64,000 nucleotides of DNA from an uncultured Lacinutrix sp. (GCF_947500325.1 NZ_CANMRQ010000007.1:140659-204658); one strand, 5' to 3'. Positions 1 through 9,476 are shown, numbered from the stretch's first letter. Notes: generated from the letters alone by a model not told the origin. Made by a program: numbers and translations.

Positions 1-12
1 TTTTTTTCATTA

Positions 13-582
13 TTAGAACTCAATATTATCTGTATTTCTAAATATGATAATATTGCTTTTTTCTAGCATGCCAGTTTCAGAAAATAACATTTCAAAAAGT
101 TGCTTTCCTTTTTTAGTTTTTCCTTTTAAAACAATTTCATATTTAATTGTAATATTATTGCGTTGTCCAGATTTAAAATAACTTAATAAGTCTGTTTTAT
201 TTCCAGAATATTGAGTTTGAATTTTTTTAATTTTAAATTTTGAAAACTCAAACTCAATATTTTTTTTAATAGCTGTTATAGTATTTTTATTAATAGAATT
301 CCATTTAGTATTGATTTCTATATCTTGTAGTTTTCCATTTGTATCAAACTCAATACTATATTTTTTATTATTGTACGATGTTTTTGCTTCTATAGATTCT
401 CCATCTAGACTTTGTTCTTTATACCATCTAACTTTTTTAGATGGAGCGAGTTTAAAAACAAATGTTTTAGCTTTAATAGGGACATTTTTATGAGATATTC
501 TAGATTCCTTTTCAAATTTTGCTTGTGCATTAGAAAACGAATATATCATTAAAAAGAAAATAGATGAATAAAGTAATTTCAT
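13..582 (-). CDS. Secreted hypothetical protein (189 aa)
   Basis: I do not recognise this protein. It begins with a classical Sec signal peptide (about residues 1-20, hydrophobic core ending in SNAQA), so it is probably periplasmic or outer-membrane associated. The rest is Lys/Ile/Glu-rich with alternating beta-type segments and no catalytic motif that I can see. It is complete in the window. It is transcribed divergently from the csaA-like gene, with a -7 box about 25 bases upstream of its ATG. Family unknown. Confidence 0.7.
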   Translation of the reverse strand: MKLLYSSIFFLMIYSFSNAQAKFEKESRISHKNVPIKAKTFVFKLAPSKKVRWYKEQSLDGESIEAKTSYNNKKYSIEFDTNGKLQDIEINTKWNSINKNTITAIKKNIEFEFSKFKIKKIQTQYSGNKTDLLSYFKSGQRNNITIKYEIVLKGKTKKGKQLFEMLFSETGMLEKSNIIIFRNTDNIEF

Positions 583-604
583 TTTGAAACATTAAATTGC
601 ATAA

Positions 605-612
605 CAAATATA
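605..612 (-). promoter_or_regulatory. Bacteroidota -7 promoter box for the secreted protein
   Basis: Read on the minus strand this is TATATTTG, a perfect match to the Bacteroidota sigma-70-type -7 consensus TAnnTTTG. It lies about 22 bases before the ATG of the divergent secreted protein gene. No clear -33 TTTG was identified. Confidence 0.5.
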
Positions 613-619
613 ATTAGAA

Positions 620-955
620 ATGAGTAATACCATACAATTTGACGACTTTACTAAAGTAGATATTCGCATAGGAACAATTATAGAAATAAACGATTTTCCA
701 GAAGCTAGAAATCCGGCTTATCAATTAAAAATTGATTTTGGCAGTTTAGGTATAAAACAATCGTCTGCACAAATAACTACTTTATACAAAAAAGAAGATT
801 TGCTAAATAAGCAAATATTAGCGGTTGTAAACTTTCCTAAAAAACAAATTGCAAAATTTATGAGTGAATGTTTAGTTTTAGGAGCTGTTAATGGTAAAGA
901 TGTGATTTTATTAAATCCAGAAATAGCTGTTAAAAATGGTTCTGTTATTTCTTAA
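620..955 (+). CDS. csaA: CsaA-like tRNA-binding domain protein
   Basis: This is a 111-residue single-domain protein of the CsaA / tRNA-binding OB-fold family. It opens with the family signature DFTKVDIRIGTI, followed by EARNPAYQLKIDFG and VNFPKKQIAKFMSE, which match the CsaA core. CsaA proteins are small dimeric cytoplasmic proteins that bind tRNA and have been described as export-related chaperones. The length is normal for the family (about 110 residues). The ATG at 620 sits directly at the start of the domain. The next gene follows after only 21 bases, so co-transcription is likely. Confidence 0.88.
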   Translation: MSNTIQFDDFTKVDIRIGTIIEINDFPEARNPAYQLKIDFGSLGIKQSSAQITTLYKKEDLLNKQILAVVNFPKKQIAKFMSECLVLGAVNGKDVILLNPEIAVKNGSVIS

Positions 956-976
956 GCTTTATATTTAATTATTATA

Positions 977-2050
977 TTGATTGATAGAAAACTAACTAAT
1001 TTGCAATCTTCTCTATTGAAAAAACTTTGGCTTTTGTTTGTTAAAACCTATATAACAATAGGTTTGTTTTTCTATTTTAAAAAAATAGAAGTACGTAAGC
1101 ACAATAAAATACCTAAAGATAAACCAGTTTTATTTTTAGGTAATCATCAAAATGCATTATTAGATCCTTTGTTAATTGCAGTTAAATCTGGTAGATATGC
1201 CCATTTTTTAACTAGAGCACAGGTGTTTAAAAAACCTTTAGTAGCTAAGATTTTAAAAAGTTTGCAGCTTATTCCTGTATATCGTGTGCGTGATGGATGG
1301 CAAAATATATCTCAAAATAATGCCATTTTTAGTCAATGTGTAGGATTATTGAATAAAAATGAAGCTGTCACTATTTTTCCTGAAGGGAGTCACAATTTAA
1401 AACGAGTAGTAAGACCATTAAGTAAAGGATTTACACGTATTATTTTTGAAGTTTTAGAAACAAATCCTGAAACGGAATTACAGCTTATTCCTATAGGATT
1501 TAACTATAAAAATGCTAAGGCTTGCCCCGATGAAGCTTTACTTGTTTTTGGCGAAGCTATTAAAGCCGCTAATTATAATTTTGAGAATAAGCATGAAGCA
1601 ATAAAAAAAGTAAAAAGCGATATACATATCGCTTTATCAAAGCTAACAACACATATTGATGGTGATGATTATGATGTTGTTTTAAATAAGTTAAAAGGTT
1701 TAAATGCTAATTTTTTAAAGCCAGAAGAAATTAACGGATGTATTAATTCAAATTTTGAAACATGCATAGGTCTATCAAAAGAAAGAAAAAAGAATAGTGT
1801 AAAAGCGTTTTTTAAAATGCTTTTAATTATAACTTGTTGTGCTCCTTATTTAGTTTGGAAAAAAATAGTACAACCCAAAATTAAAGAAATTGAATTTACA
1901 TCTACTTTTAGGTTTGCTATAGCTCTTGTACTCGTACCTTTATGGTTATTAATAATTGCATCTATTTTATATGGCAGTTGTGGTATTTTTGTTGCGTTTA
2001 TAACAATTATTTCTATTTTAATTATTGCTATTTTAGCTGTTAAGTTATAA
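977..2050 (+). CDS. PlsC-type 1-acylglycerol-3-phosphate acyltransferase family protein
   Basis: A membrane-associated phospholipid acyltransferase that should transfer an acyl group to a lysophospholipid or related acceptor. The catalytic NHxxxxD motif is seen as NHQNALLDP around residues 55-63, and the acceptor-binding block FPEGSHN near residue 138. Hydrophobic segments lie at about 17-35 and in the C-terminal 70 residues, where two membrane helices are likely. The start is TTG at 977; no ATG precedes the catalytic region in frame, so TTG is the best choice. It is longer than minimal PlsC (about 240 aa) because of the membrane tail. Exact substrate is not deducible. It converges with the hybrid kinase, whose stop is 4 bases away. 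Confidence 0.8.
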   Translation: MIDRKLTNLQSSLLKKLWLLFVKTYITIGLFFYFKKIEVRKHNKIPKDKPVLFLGNHQNALLDPLLIAVKSGRYAHFLTRAQVFKKPLVAKILKSLQLIPVYRVRDGWQNISQNNAIFSQCVGLLNKNEAVTIFPEGSHNLKRVVRPLSKGFTRIIFEVLETNPETELQLIPIGFNYKNAKACPDEALLVFGEAIKAANYNFENKHEAIKKVKSDIHIALSKLTTHIDGDDYDVVLNKLKGLNANFLKPEEINGCINSNFETCIGLSKERKKNSVKAFFKMLLIITCCAPYLVWKKIVQPKIKEIEFTSTFRFAIALVLVPLWLLIIASILYGSCGIFVAFITIISILIIAILAVKL

Positions 2051-2054
2051 TATC

Positions 2055-4259
2055 TTACTTACTTAAATTCTTTAAAATAGTAGAAAAGAACTGCAAATTA
2101 TCATAGGGTTTTAGAATAAGGTCATTCATACCAGAATTGAAAGCTTTATGTCTAATTCCTCTATCTTCAACTGCCGTTAAAGCTACAATAGGAGTTGTTT
2201 TGTTAAAAGTTCTAATAATTTTTGTGGCTTCTAGTCCGTCTACCTCGGGCATATTAATATCCATTAATATTAAGTCATATTTATTTTGTTTAACTAGGTC
2301 TATAGCATCTTTCCCATTACTTGCAATGCTACAGTTGTAATTTTTAGTTTGCAAAATCTTTTTTGTGATTTTTTGATTAATTTTATTGTCATCTACTATA
2401 AGTATGTGGCAATTTTTAATATGTTCTTTCTTGTTTTTTGTTAAACAATTTCCATTTTCTATGTTTGTGTTTTTAATAGCTAAATTTGCTGTTAATGGTA
2501 ATATAAAACTAAAAGTAGCTCCTTTGTTTGGTGTGCTTTCTAGATGTATTTCACTATTATGTAGATCTAGTAATTTAACAACTATAGGTAAACCTAACCC
2601 AGTACCTTGATAACTATAGTTGTCATTTTGGACTTGTGAAAATTCTTCAAAAATAGCACTTTGTTCTTCTAAAGGAATACCAATACCATCATCCTTTACG
2701 ATGAATTTTGAATAATATTGATTGTTATTAGTGACCTCTATTAATTTAATTGATAACCAAATATTTCCATTTTCATTAAACTTTACTGCGTTTCCAATTA
2801 AATTCATTAAAATTTGTGAAAGCCTAATGGAGTCTCCAATTAAATCATTAGGAATTTGCGAATCAATATCTACTATAAGTTTATTATTATTCTGTTCAAG
2901 CAAAAATGCAAATGAATTGGTAATGCTGTTTACTAAACTACTTAATTTATAAGGTGTTTTTTCTAGTTTTACGCCATTGCTTTCCATTTTACTTAGCATT
3001 AATACATCGTTTATTAATGCCAGTAAATAATCTGCCGAAAATTTTAAAGAGGTTAAATCTTCTTTATGAGACTCTAGTTTTTTATCGTCTAAAAGAATCG
3101 AAGATAATCCAATAACACCGTAAAGAGGTGTTCTAATTTCATGGCTTACAGTAGAGAAAAATTTAGTCTTTAATTTAGATAATTGTTCAGCTTTATTTTT
3201 TGCATGTGTGAGCTCTTCATTTTTATAGGATAATTGATTAATATATTTTTTTCGATTTTTGGCAAGAACAAAGATGGCGATTAAACCAGCTAATAATATT
3301 AAAGATAGAAAACTTAGAATTCTTGTAAATGTAGTAGACTTTTTTGCTAATTTTTGAGAATTAATTTTCTCCATATTAATAGCATCAATTTCTTTTTCAT
3401 ACAAATCGATTTCAAATTTGGCACTAGTTTCTGCGAGTAATACATCTTTTTCTAGATTATGTAATTTTAAGTCGACAGCTTGTTGTAGCCTTAAGTATTT
3501 ATTTGCCTTAGAAGGTTTTTTTAATTTTTCATAGGCAATGGCTAAGTATTTATATGAACTTGAAGTTTGATTTAAATATTTTTCTTCTGCTAGACTTAGA
3601 GATGTTTCTAAAGTTTGAATAGCTTTCTTATAATCGCCTATAGCATTATAATAACGTCCAAAAAGAATATTAAGATTTAAATAAAATAATTCATGTCTTT
3701 TTTCTTGATTTAAATAGTCTTTAGCTTTTTTTAAATAATAATATGCTTTTTCGGGTTGCTCTACTGTTATGTATGCATTTCCAATATTCATGTGTTCTGC
3801 TACAGGTAAGGAAGCTTCAGGAGTATTATTAGATATATCTATAGCTTTTTGATAATAACCTATCATTTTTGTATAATTTGACTTAGTTACTTTTTGAACA
3901 TTTGCTAAGTCATTATAGGCCCATAATATTAAAGTATCCGCTTTTGTTTCTATGGCTTTTTCTAAAGCGCTTTCTGTATATGTTTTCGCTTTTATACTAT
4001 CATTTATTAAATGATGAACAAAACCTAATTCTATAAGTCCATAAAATTCGTAAAAATCGTTATTGTTTTTTTTTGCTTCTTCAATTAATGAAGAACTATT
4101 TTTAATCGCTTCAGAGTAATTATATTGATATTGATAAGTTTTAATTTGTTTACGAAGTTTTTTAAAACTGTCTAATGAGATTTTGTTCTCGTTTTGTGTA
4201 TGTATTTTTAATGGTATTAAAAGTAATAAAGTGTATAGTAAAAGTCGATAATAGCGCAT
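2055..4259 (-). CDS. TPR-containing hybrid sensor histidine kinase/response regulator
   Basis: A 734-residue hybrid two-component protein. Order: signal peptide/N-terminal membrane segment (1-21), helical TPR-type periplasmic region (about 30-290), one membrane helix (about 313-333), coiled linker, HisKA with SHEIRTPLYG (phospho-His about 373), HATPase_c with N-box NLIGNAVKF, G1 DDGIGIP and G2 GTGLGL, and a C-terminal receiver with VDD and phospho-Asp about 667 in LMDINMP. There is no DNA-binding output domain, so phosphate must pass to another partner or the receiver acts locally. It is closely similar to the kinase at 61603-63828. The ATG gives a plausible signal sequence directly. Confidence 0.92.
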   Translation of the reverse strand: MRYYRLLLYTLLLLIPLKIHTQNENKISLDSFKKLRKQIKTYQYQYNYSEAIKNSSSLIEEAKKNNNDFYEFYGLIELGFVHHLINDSIKAKTYTESALEKAIETKADTLILWAYNDLANVQKVTKSNYTKMIGYYQKAIDISNNTPEASLPVAEHMNIGNAYITVEQPEKAYYYLKKAKDYLNQEKRHELFYLNLNILFGRYYNAIGDYKKAIQTLETSLSLAEEKYLNQTSSSYKYLAIAYEKLKKPSKANKYLRLQQAVDLKLHNLEKDVLLAETSAKFEIDLYEKEIDAINMEKINSQKLAKKSTTFTRILSFLSLILLAGLIAIFVLAKNRKKYINQLSYKNEELTHAKNKAEQLSKLKTKFFSTVSHEIRTPLYGVIGLSSILLDDKKLESHKEDLTSLKFSADYLLALINDVLMLSKMESNGVKLEKTPYKLSSLVNSITNSFAFLLEQNNNKLIVDIDSQIPNDLIGDSIRLSQILMNLIGNAVKFNENGNIWLSIKLIEVTNNNQYYSKFIVKDDGIGIPLEEQSAIFEEFSQVQNDNYSYQGTGLGLPIVVKLLDLHNSEIHLESTPNKGATFSFILPLTANLAIKNTNIENGNCLTKNKKEHIKNCHILIVDDNKINQKITKKILQTKNYNCSIASNGKDAIDLVKQNKYDLILMDINMPEVDGLEATKIIRTFNKTTPIVALTAVEDRGIRHKAFNSGMNDLILKPYDNLQFFSTILKNLSK

Positions 4260-4330
4260 TGATTTTGTGATCTTAGTTACTTATATGTAGTTATAAACAT
4301 CTAAATATCAAAGGATTTCGTTTTTGTGAT

Positions 4331-4364
4331 AAAAAAAACCGCTACTAAAAAAGTAACGGTTTTT
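4331..4364 (-). terminator. Putative terminator of the PUR-alpha gene
   Basis: An inverted repeat (AAAACCGCTAC / GTAACGGTTTT, one mismatch) sits just beyond the stop of the minus-strand PUR-alpha gene. Its A-run at 4331-4338 becomes a U-run in the minus-strand transcript, as expected for an intrinsic terminator. Confidence 0.55.
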
Positions 4365-4388
4365 ATATGTTTTTATAGTAAAGACTAT

Positions 4389-4796
4389 TTATATATCATC
4401 AAAATCTATATCTGTAAAACGACTTTCTGCTGGGGTATTGTCTTCAGTTGTCGATGGCGCTTCTGTAGCTGTGTTAGCAGCTGGCGTATCATACTCTCTT
4501 TTAAAATCTTTTTGGTGACGATCACTTATAACTTCATCTCCTTTTTCGGCAATAACATAATCTGTCATTTCTTGTAAGATAGAATTAAATTCAGAAAAAT
4601 CTTCTTTGTATAAGTAAATCTTATGTTTTTTATAATGAAACGATCCATCATCGTTTGTAAATTTCTTACTTTCTGTAATTGTCAAGTAGTAGTCTCCAGC
4701 TTTTGTAGCTCGAACATCAAAAAAATAAGTACGTCTTCCTGCTCTTAAAACTTTCGAGTAAATTTCCTCTTTCTCCATCATCTCGTTATTGTGCAT
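4389..4796 (-). CDS. PUR-alpha-like DUF3276 nucleic-acid-binding protein
   Basis: A 135-residue protein of the DUF3276 / bacterial PUR-alpha family, small RNA/ssDNA-binding proteins widespread in Bacteroidota. The PUR-type domain covers about residues 10-90: KVLRAGRRTYFFDV, then DYYLTITESKKF and HKIYLYKEDFSEF. The C-terminal 40 residues are acidic and rich in T/A/E, probably disordered. A start at the second or third Met (residues 6-7) is possible. A well-formed promoter lies just upstream and a terminator just downstream, so it is likely monocistronic. Confidence 0.82.
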   Translation of the reverse strand: MHNNEMMEKEEIYSKVLRAGRRTYFFDVRATKAGDYYLTITESKKFTNDDGSFHYKKHKIYLYKEDFSEFNSILQEMTDYVIAEKGDEVISDRHQKDFKREYDTPAANTATEAPSTTEDNTPAESRFTDIDFDDI

Positions 4797-4824
4797 AGTC
4801 TTTATGTTGTTGTTATTTGAGTTT

Positions 4825-4854
4825 CAAAAATATAAAAAAATTGAAACCGTACAA
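4825..4854 (-). promoter_or_regulatory. Bacteroidota promoter for the PUR-alpha gene
   Basis: On the minus strand a TTG (4852-4854) is followed after 19 bases by TATTTTTG (4825-4832), matching the -33 TTTG / -7 TAnnTTTG architecture of Bacteroidota promoters. It lies about 30 bases upstream of the PUR-alpha start codon. Confidence 0.55.
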
Positions 4855-4858
4855 CATT

Positions 4859-6649
4859 TTAAGGCTTTTCTTTTAAAGGAGTTATTTCTGTTGTAACTGT
4901 TGAATTCTCACTTAATTGCTTTAAATATAGTTCTTTGTAGTAGCCATCAATGTCTATAAGTTGGTTATGATTACCTTTTTGTACAATTTGGCCATCATCT
5001 AATACAATAATTTGATCTGCATTTTTGGCTGAAGAAATTCTGTGACTAACAATAATGGTAGTTTTTCCAGTAGATACTTTCTTTAAATTGTTAAGTATTT
5101 TTTCTTCTGTTTCTGTGTCAACTGCCGACAAGCAATCGTCAAATAATAATATTTTTGGATCTTTAATAATGGCTCTAGCTATAGATACACGTTGCTTTTG
5201 CCCACCAGATAAAGTAATACCTCGTTCACCTAACACTGTTTCATATTTATTAGTGAATTTATTTATGTTTTTATGAACTTCTGCATTTTTTGCAGCATTA
5301 ATTACTTCTTCATTAGTGGCATTTTCTTTACCAAATTTAATATTGTTGTTTATAGTATCACTAAATAAAAAGGCATCTTGAGGAACATAACCTATAGCAT
5401 CGCGTAAACTATAAAGATTAAGTTGATCTATACATTTGTCATCTATTAATAATTCACCTTTATCAATATCATATAACCTACCAACCAAATCTAAAATAGT
5501 AGATTTACCAGAACCTGTTTTACCAATAATTGCTAAAGTTTCTCCAGATTTGACAGAAAAACTAATCCCTTTTATTGCTTTAATATTAGTGTCGTCGTAT
5601 GTGAAATGAACATTGTTAAATGTAATATTTCCATTAATTTCTGAAAGTGTGTTGTTATGATTTGTTATTTCTGGTTTCACCTTTAAAAATTCATTAATTC
5701 GTTTTTGAGAAGCTTCTGCTTCTTGAATAATAGAAGTAACCCAGCCAACTGTTGCCACAGGCCAAGTTAGCATATTAACATAAATAATAAATTCAATAAT
5801 ATTACCTAAAGATATTTGACCGTTTATATATTGTTTTCCACCAAAATAAATAACTATAATATTACTGATGCCGATAAGGAGAATCATCATAGGAAAAAAG
5901 AATGCTTGAATTTTTACTAGATGTAAGTGTTTTTGTTTGCTATCTTCTGCTAGATTTGTAAAACTAGAAGCAGTTTGAGGCTCTATTCCATAGGCTTTAA
6001 TAACAGAAATGCCACTAAAAGATTCTTGAGTAAACGTAGACAGTTTTGATAAATATTGCTGTACAACAGTACTCCGTTTATGTATTTGTTTGCTAATTTT
6101 ATAGATTAAAATAGATAGTATTGGTAAAGGTATAATAGTATATAAAGTTAATATTGGTGCTTGCTTAAACATAAAAATAAGAACCACAACAAATAACGTT
6201 AAGGTATTTATACTATACATTATTGCAGGGCCAGCATACATACGAACTTTGCCAACATCTTCACTAATTCTATTCATTAAATCTCCAGTTCTATTTTTTT
6301 TATAAAAGTTTAGAGATAGTTTTTGATATTGTTGATAGACTTCATTTTTAAGGTCGAATTCTATATATCGAGAAACATTAATAATAAATTGCCTCATAAA
6401 AAAAGTAAGAATACCTGCTATTATTGCTGTTCCAATTATTAGTAAGATATTTTGAAGTAAGCCAGATTTAAAAACATCAATGTTTTGAGATGCATTTTGC
6501 ATTTCTGCGCTAACATTATCAATAATAGAACCAATAAGTTTTGGGACAAATACAGTGAATAGTTTAGAAACTATGGTAATAAAAATACCAATTAACAATT
6601 GGCGTTTATATTTTAAGAAATATTTGTTAAGGTGCTGTAATTCTTTCAT
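4859..6649 (-). CDS. ABC exporter half-transporter (fused permease and ATPase)
   Basis: A 596-residue MsbA/LmrA-type half-transporter, expected to work as an inner-membrane homodimer exporting a lipid or hydrophobic substrate. The N-terminal ABC transmembrane domain (about 15-310) has six predicted helices. The ATPase has Walker A GKTGSGKST (about 378), Q-loop region YVPQDAFLF, signature LSGGQKQR, Walker B ILLFDD and the H-loop VSHRIS. Intact motifs argue for an active pump. It is monocistronic-looking and on the opposite strand to the downstream ldh gene. Nothing nearby identifies the substrate, and it is separated from the RiPP operon by five genes, so a link there would be speculative. Confidence 0.88.
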   Translation of the reverse strand: MKELQHLNKYFLKYKRQLLIGIFITIVSKLFTVFVPKLIGSIIDNVSAEMQNASQNIDVFKSGLLQNILLIIGTAIIAGILTFFMRQFIINVSRYIEFDLKNEVYQQYQKLSLNFYKKNRTGDLMNRISEDVGKVRMYAGPAIMYSINTLTLFVVVLIFMFKQAPILTLYTIIPLPILSILIYKISKQIHKRSTVVQQYLSKLSTFTQESFSGISVIKAYGIEPQTASSFTNLAEDSKQKHLHLVKIQAFFFPMMILLIGISNIIVIYFGGKQYINGQISLGNIIEFIIYVNMLTWPVATVGWVTSIIQEAEASQKRINEFLKVKPEITNHNNTLSEINGNITFNNVHFTYDDTNIKAIKGISFSVKSGETLAIIGKTGSGKSTILDLVGRLYDIDKGELLIDDKCIDQLNLYSLRDAIGYVPQDAFLFSDTINNNIKFGKENATNEEVINAAKNAEVHKNINKFTNKYETVLGERGITLSGGQKQRVSIARAIIKDPKILLFDDCLSAVDTETEEKILNNLKKVSTGKTTIIVSHRISSAKNADQIIVLDDGQIVQKGNHNQLIDIDGYYKELYLKQLSENSTVTTEITPLKEKP

Positions 6650-6708
6650 TTACAATTATTGGTGCTTTTAAAAGTTTTTAACAATTTCTCAATTTAACGT
6701 TAATATTG

Positions 6709-6740
6709 TTGTATTAATGTTAATATTAGGTTATTTTTGG
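6709..6740 (+). promoter_or_regulatory. Bacteroidota promoter for the amino acid dehydrogenase
   Basis: TTG (6709-6711), a 21-base spacer and TATTTTTG (6733-6740) fit the TTTG/TAnnTTTG promoter pattern. The predicted leader to the ATG at 6794 is about 45-50 bases. Confidence 0.5.
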
Positions 6741-6793
6741 ACGTTGTTTTTACATAATATGTAAAAATGTTATCCCTAATTTAAAAATCAGAT

Positions 6794-7900
6794 ATGGTAT
6801 CAGAAGTAATAAATACAAATGAACTACATAAAATTGATCCAGTTTTTGGTCAATTATCATTCGATAATCACGAGCAAATAGTTTTTTGCAACGACAAAGA
6901 TACAGGTTTAAAAGCAATAATTGGTATCCATAATACAGTATTAGGACCTGCATTAGGAGGTACTAGAATGTGGCAATATAATAACGAATGGGAAGCTTTA
7001 AATGATGTGCTTCGTTTGTCTCGTGGTATGAGCTTCAAATCTGCAATTACAGGTTTAAATCTTGGTGGCGGAAAGGCTGTTATAATTGGAGATGCTAAAA
7101 CTCAAAAAACACCAGAATTAATGAAACGTTTTGGAGAGTTTGTTCATTCTTTAAGTGGAAGATATATTACTGCTGAAGATGTAGGAATGGAAACTAGTGA
7201 TATGGATTTAGTTCGTGAAGTAACTCCTTATGTTACAGGTATTTCTGAATCTAAAGGAGGTGCAGGAAACCCTTCTCCAATTACTGCATATGGTGTTTTT
7301 ATGGGAATGAAGGCAGCTGCAAAATATAAATTTGGTACAGATGTTTTAGAGGATAAAAGTGTGATTGTTCAGGGTATTGGTCATGTTGGAGAGTCTCTAG
7401 TTGAACACTTAACAAATGAAGGAGCTAAAGTTATTATTTCAGACATTAATGAAGCGCGTTTAGCAGAGGTGAGTGAGAAATATGGAGCGACTATATATAG
7501 AGGTAATGATGTGTATAGTGAAGCTGTAGATATATATGCACCATGTGCTTTAGGTGCTACAATAAATGATGCTACAATAAATAATATTCAAGCTAAGGTT
7601 ATTGCTGGTGCTGCAAATAACCAGTTAGCAAACGAAAATATTCACGGTCAAATGCTTCAAGATAGAGGTATCGTATATGCACCAGATTTTTTAATTAATG
7701 CAGGTGGTATTATTAATGTATATGCAGAGTTAGAAAATTACGGTAAAACAGAAATTATGCGTAAAACGGAAAATATCTATAATACAACGTTAGAAATTTT
7801 AACAAGCGCCGAAACAAATAACATCACAACACATCAAGCAGCATTAAATATTGCGCAAGGTAGAATTGATGTAAGAAAAAAAGAAAACTCGAATAGCTAA
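6794..7900 (+). CDS. ldh: Leucine-type (Glu/Leu/Phe/Val family) amino acid dehydrogenase
   Basis: A 368-residue NAD-dependent amino acid dehydrogenase that oxidatively deaminates a branched-chain or aromatic amino acid to its 2-oxo acid. The substrate domain has LGPALGGTRMW and LNLGGGKAVI (catalytic Lys in the GGGKAV block), followed by YITAEDVGM. The Rossmann domain has the dinucleotide motif QGIGHVGESL (about residue 195), and NNQLANE later binds cofactor. Length and motifs agree with leucine dehydrogenase rather than the longer (about 450 aa) glutamate dehydrogenases. Specificity between Leu, Val and Phe cannot be read by eye. A perfect hairpin terminator follows. Confidence 0.85.
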   Translation: MVSEVINTNELHKIDPVFGQLSFDNHEQIVFCNDKDTGLKAIIGIHNTVLGPALGGTRMWQYNNEWEALNDVLRLSRGMSFKSAITGLNLGGGKAVIIGDAKTQKTPELMKRFGEFVHSLSGRYITAEDVGMETSDMDLVREVTPYVTGISESKGGAGNPSPITAYGVFMGMKAAAKYKFGTDVLEDKSVIVQGIGHVGESLVEHLTNEGAKVIISDINEARLAEVSEKYGATIYRGNDVYSEAVDIYAPCALGATINDATINNIQAKVIAGAANNQLANENIHGQMLQDRGIVYAPDFLINAGGIINVYAELENYGKTEIMRKTENIYNTTLEILTSAETNNITTHQAALNIAQGRIDVRKKENSNS

Positions 7901-7926
7901 CTATTCATAAAATATACTATTTTTGC

Positions 7927-7966
7927 AGGCGAAAGTGAGATTCACTTTCGCCTCTTAATTTTTAAA
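7927..7966 (+). terminator. Intrinsic terminator after ldh
   Basis: A perfect 12-bp stem (AGGCGAAAGTGA with TCACTTTCGCCT, loop GAT) at 7927-7953 is followed by CTTAATTTTT. It separates ldh from nusB. Confidence 0.8.
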
Positions 7967-7986
7967 AAAAATCGTTCTTTGTAAAT

Positions 7987-8931
7987 ATGTTAAGTAGAAG
8001 ACACATTAGAATTAAAGTCATGCAAGTACTATACGCTTTTAAAGGTACTGAAAGTGATGATTTTTCTAAAGACCAAAAGTTTTTAATGTACAGTATTAAT
8101 AATATGTACAACCTTTATTTACTGCTTATTTCTTTATTAATAGCTGTTCAGAAACGCGCAGAAGATCACTTAGAAAAAACCAGTAAGAAACACTTAGCAA
8201 CTGATAAAGAAAAAAATCCTAATCGTAAGTTTGTAAATAATGAAGTTTTAGCAATGCTAAAAAATAATGAGCAATTGCAAGCTAAATTAGCAGAATCTAA
8301 ATTTATTAATTGGGATTTAGATAGTGAATATGTAGAAATTATTTTCAAAGCAATCCTTAATAGTGATTTATATGCTGAATACTTAAATACTAGTACTTCA
8401 ACATTTAAAGAAGATAGAAATTTTATTGTAGAAGTTTTTAAAGAAATTATTGCACCAAATGATAAGTTATATGATTATCTTGAAGATAAAAATTTAACAT
8501 GGTTAGATGATTTACCTACAGTCAATACATCTATATTAAAATTATTAAGAAAATCGAAGCCACAATCTGATGCTTTTCATTTTCTTCCTAAACTGTATAA
8601 AGATATTGACGATAAAGAATTTGCAGTAAATTTATTTAAGAAAACACTTCTAAATCAAAATGCATTAACAGAAGAAATATCTAAGAAAACTCAAAATTGG
8701 GATGCAGATCGTATTGCAAATATTGATCATTTACTCTTGAAAATGGGAATTTGTGAGCTTAAAAACTTCTCTTCTATACCTACAAAAGTTACTATTAATG
8801 AGTATTTAGAGATCGCTAAAGAGTATTCAACACCAAAAAGTAGCGTGTTTATTAATGGTATTTTAGATAAACTGGTAAAAGAATACCAAAATGAAGGAAA
8901 ATTAAATAAAGTTGGTCGAGGGTTGATGTAG
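7987..8931 (+). CDS. nusB: Transcription antitermination factor NusB
   Basis: NusB binds boxA RNA with S10 and supports antitermination of rRNA transcription. The protein begins with the diagnostic N-terminus SRRHIRIKVMQVLYAF. The NusB fold continues in the C-terminal part, with WDADRIANIDHLLLKMGICEL and KVTINEYLEIAKEYS ending in FINGILDKL. At 314 residues it is about twice the length of E. coli NusB; a long central helical insertion is usual in Bacteroidota NusB proteins. It opens the nusB-DUF1573-yajC block. Confidence 0.93.
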   Translation: MLSRRHIRIKVMQVLYAFKGTESDDFSKDQKFLMYSINNMYNLYLLLISLLIAVQKRAEDHLEKTSKKHLATDKEKNPNRKFVNNEVLAMLKNNEQLQAKLAESKFINWDLDSEYVEIIFKAILNSDLYAEYLNTSTSTFKEDRNFIVEVFKEIIAPNDKLYDYLEDKNLTWLDDLPTVNTSILKLLRKSKPQSDAFHFLPKLYKDIDDKEFAVNLFKKTLLNQNALTEEISKKTQNWDADRIANIDHLLLKMGICELKNFSSIPTKVTINEYLEIAKEYSTPKSSVFINGILDKLVKEYQNEGKLNKVGRGLM

Positions 8932-8984
8932 TTCAAAATTATTATTATTTTTACGACCATTACCCAAAATAAATAAATTAAATT

Positions 8985-9476
8985 ATGAAAAAAGCAGTAG
9001 TATTATTTAGCGCGTTATGCATGATAGCATTCACATCATGTAAAGAAGATGCAACAAAAAAAATTGATGAAAGTAATGTAGCGGCAGCAGCAGTTAGAGA
9101 TGCGGCAGCTTCAAAATATCCAGTAATTGAGTTTAACAAGATGGAACATGATTTTGGAGAAATAATTAACGGAACTCCAGTAGAAACGGTATTTACTTAT
9201 AAAAATACTGGAGAATCTGCATTAGTAATTACAGATGTAAAAAGTACATGTGGTTGTACTATACCAAAAGATTGGTCTAGAGAGCCATTAGCTCCAGGAG
9301 CAGAAGGTAAATTTACAGTTAAATTTAATGGTAAAGGAAATAACAAAGTTTCTAAAGCAATTACTGTTACATCAAATACTAAAAATACTAAAGATGTAGT
9401 TAAGATTACAGCTTTTGTAAAGCCAGATCCTAATGCGCCAGCTAAGGCACAACCTTTATCTCCAGTAATTAAGTAA
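8985..9476 (+). CDS. DUF1573 lipoprotein
   Basis: A 163-residue protein with a lipoprotein signal peptide (lipobox FTSC, Cys about 20), so it is likely anchored in the cell envelope. The DUF1573 immunoglobulin-like domain covers about residues 47-145 and carries the typical DFGEI, TYKNTGESALVI and KSTCGCTIP segments. The CxC pair of the family is intact. Function is unknown, but the gene is commonly found next to nusB and yajC in Bacteroidota. Its stop overlaps the yajC start codon by one base, which implies translational coupling. Confidence 0.85.
   Translation: MKKAVVLFSALCMIAFTSCKEDATKKIDESNVAAAAVRDAAASKYPVIEFNKMEHDFGEIINGTPVETVFTYKNTGESALVITDVKSTCGCTIPKDWSREPLAPGAEGKFTVKFNGKGNNKVSKAITVTSNTKNTKDVVKITAFVKPDPNAPAKAQPLSPVIK

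Noticed and set aside
4859..6649. Dedicated lanthipeptide exporter
   Set aside because: It is an MsbA-like half-transporter without a C39 peptidase domain, on the opposite strand, and separated by housekeeping genes and a terminator from the RiPP operon.
6750..6953. Minus-strand 67-residue frame overlapping the start of ldh
   Set aside because: It is a shadow of the ldh coding sequence and promoter region with unprotein-like composition.
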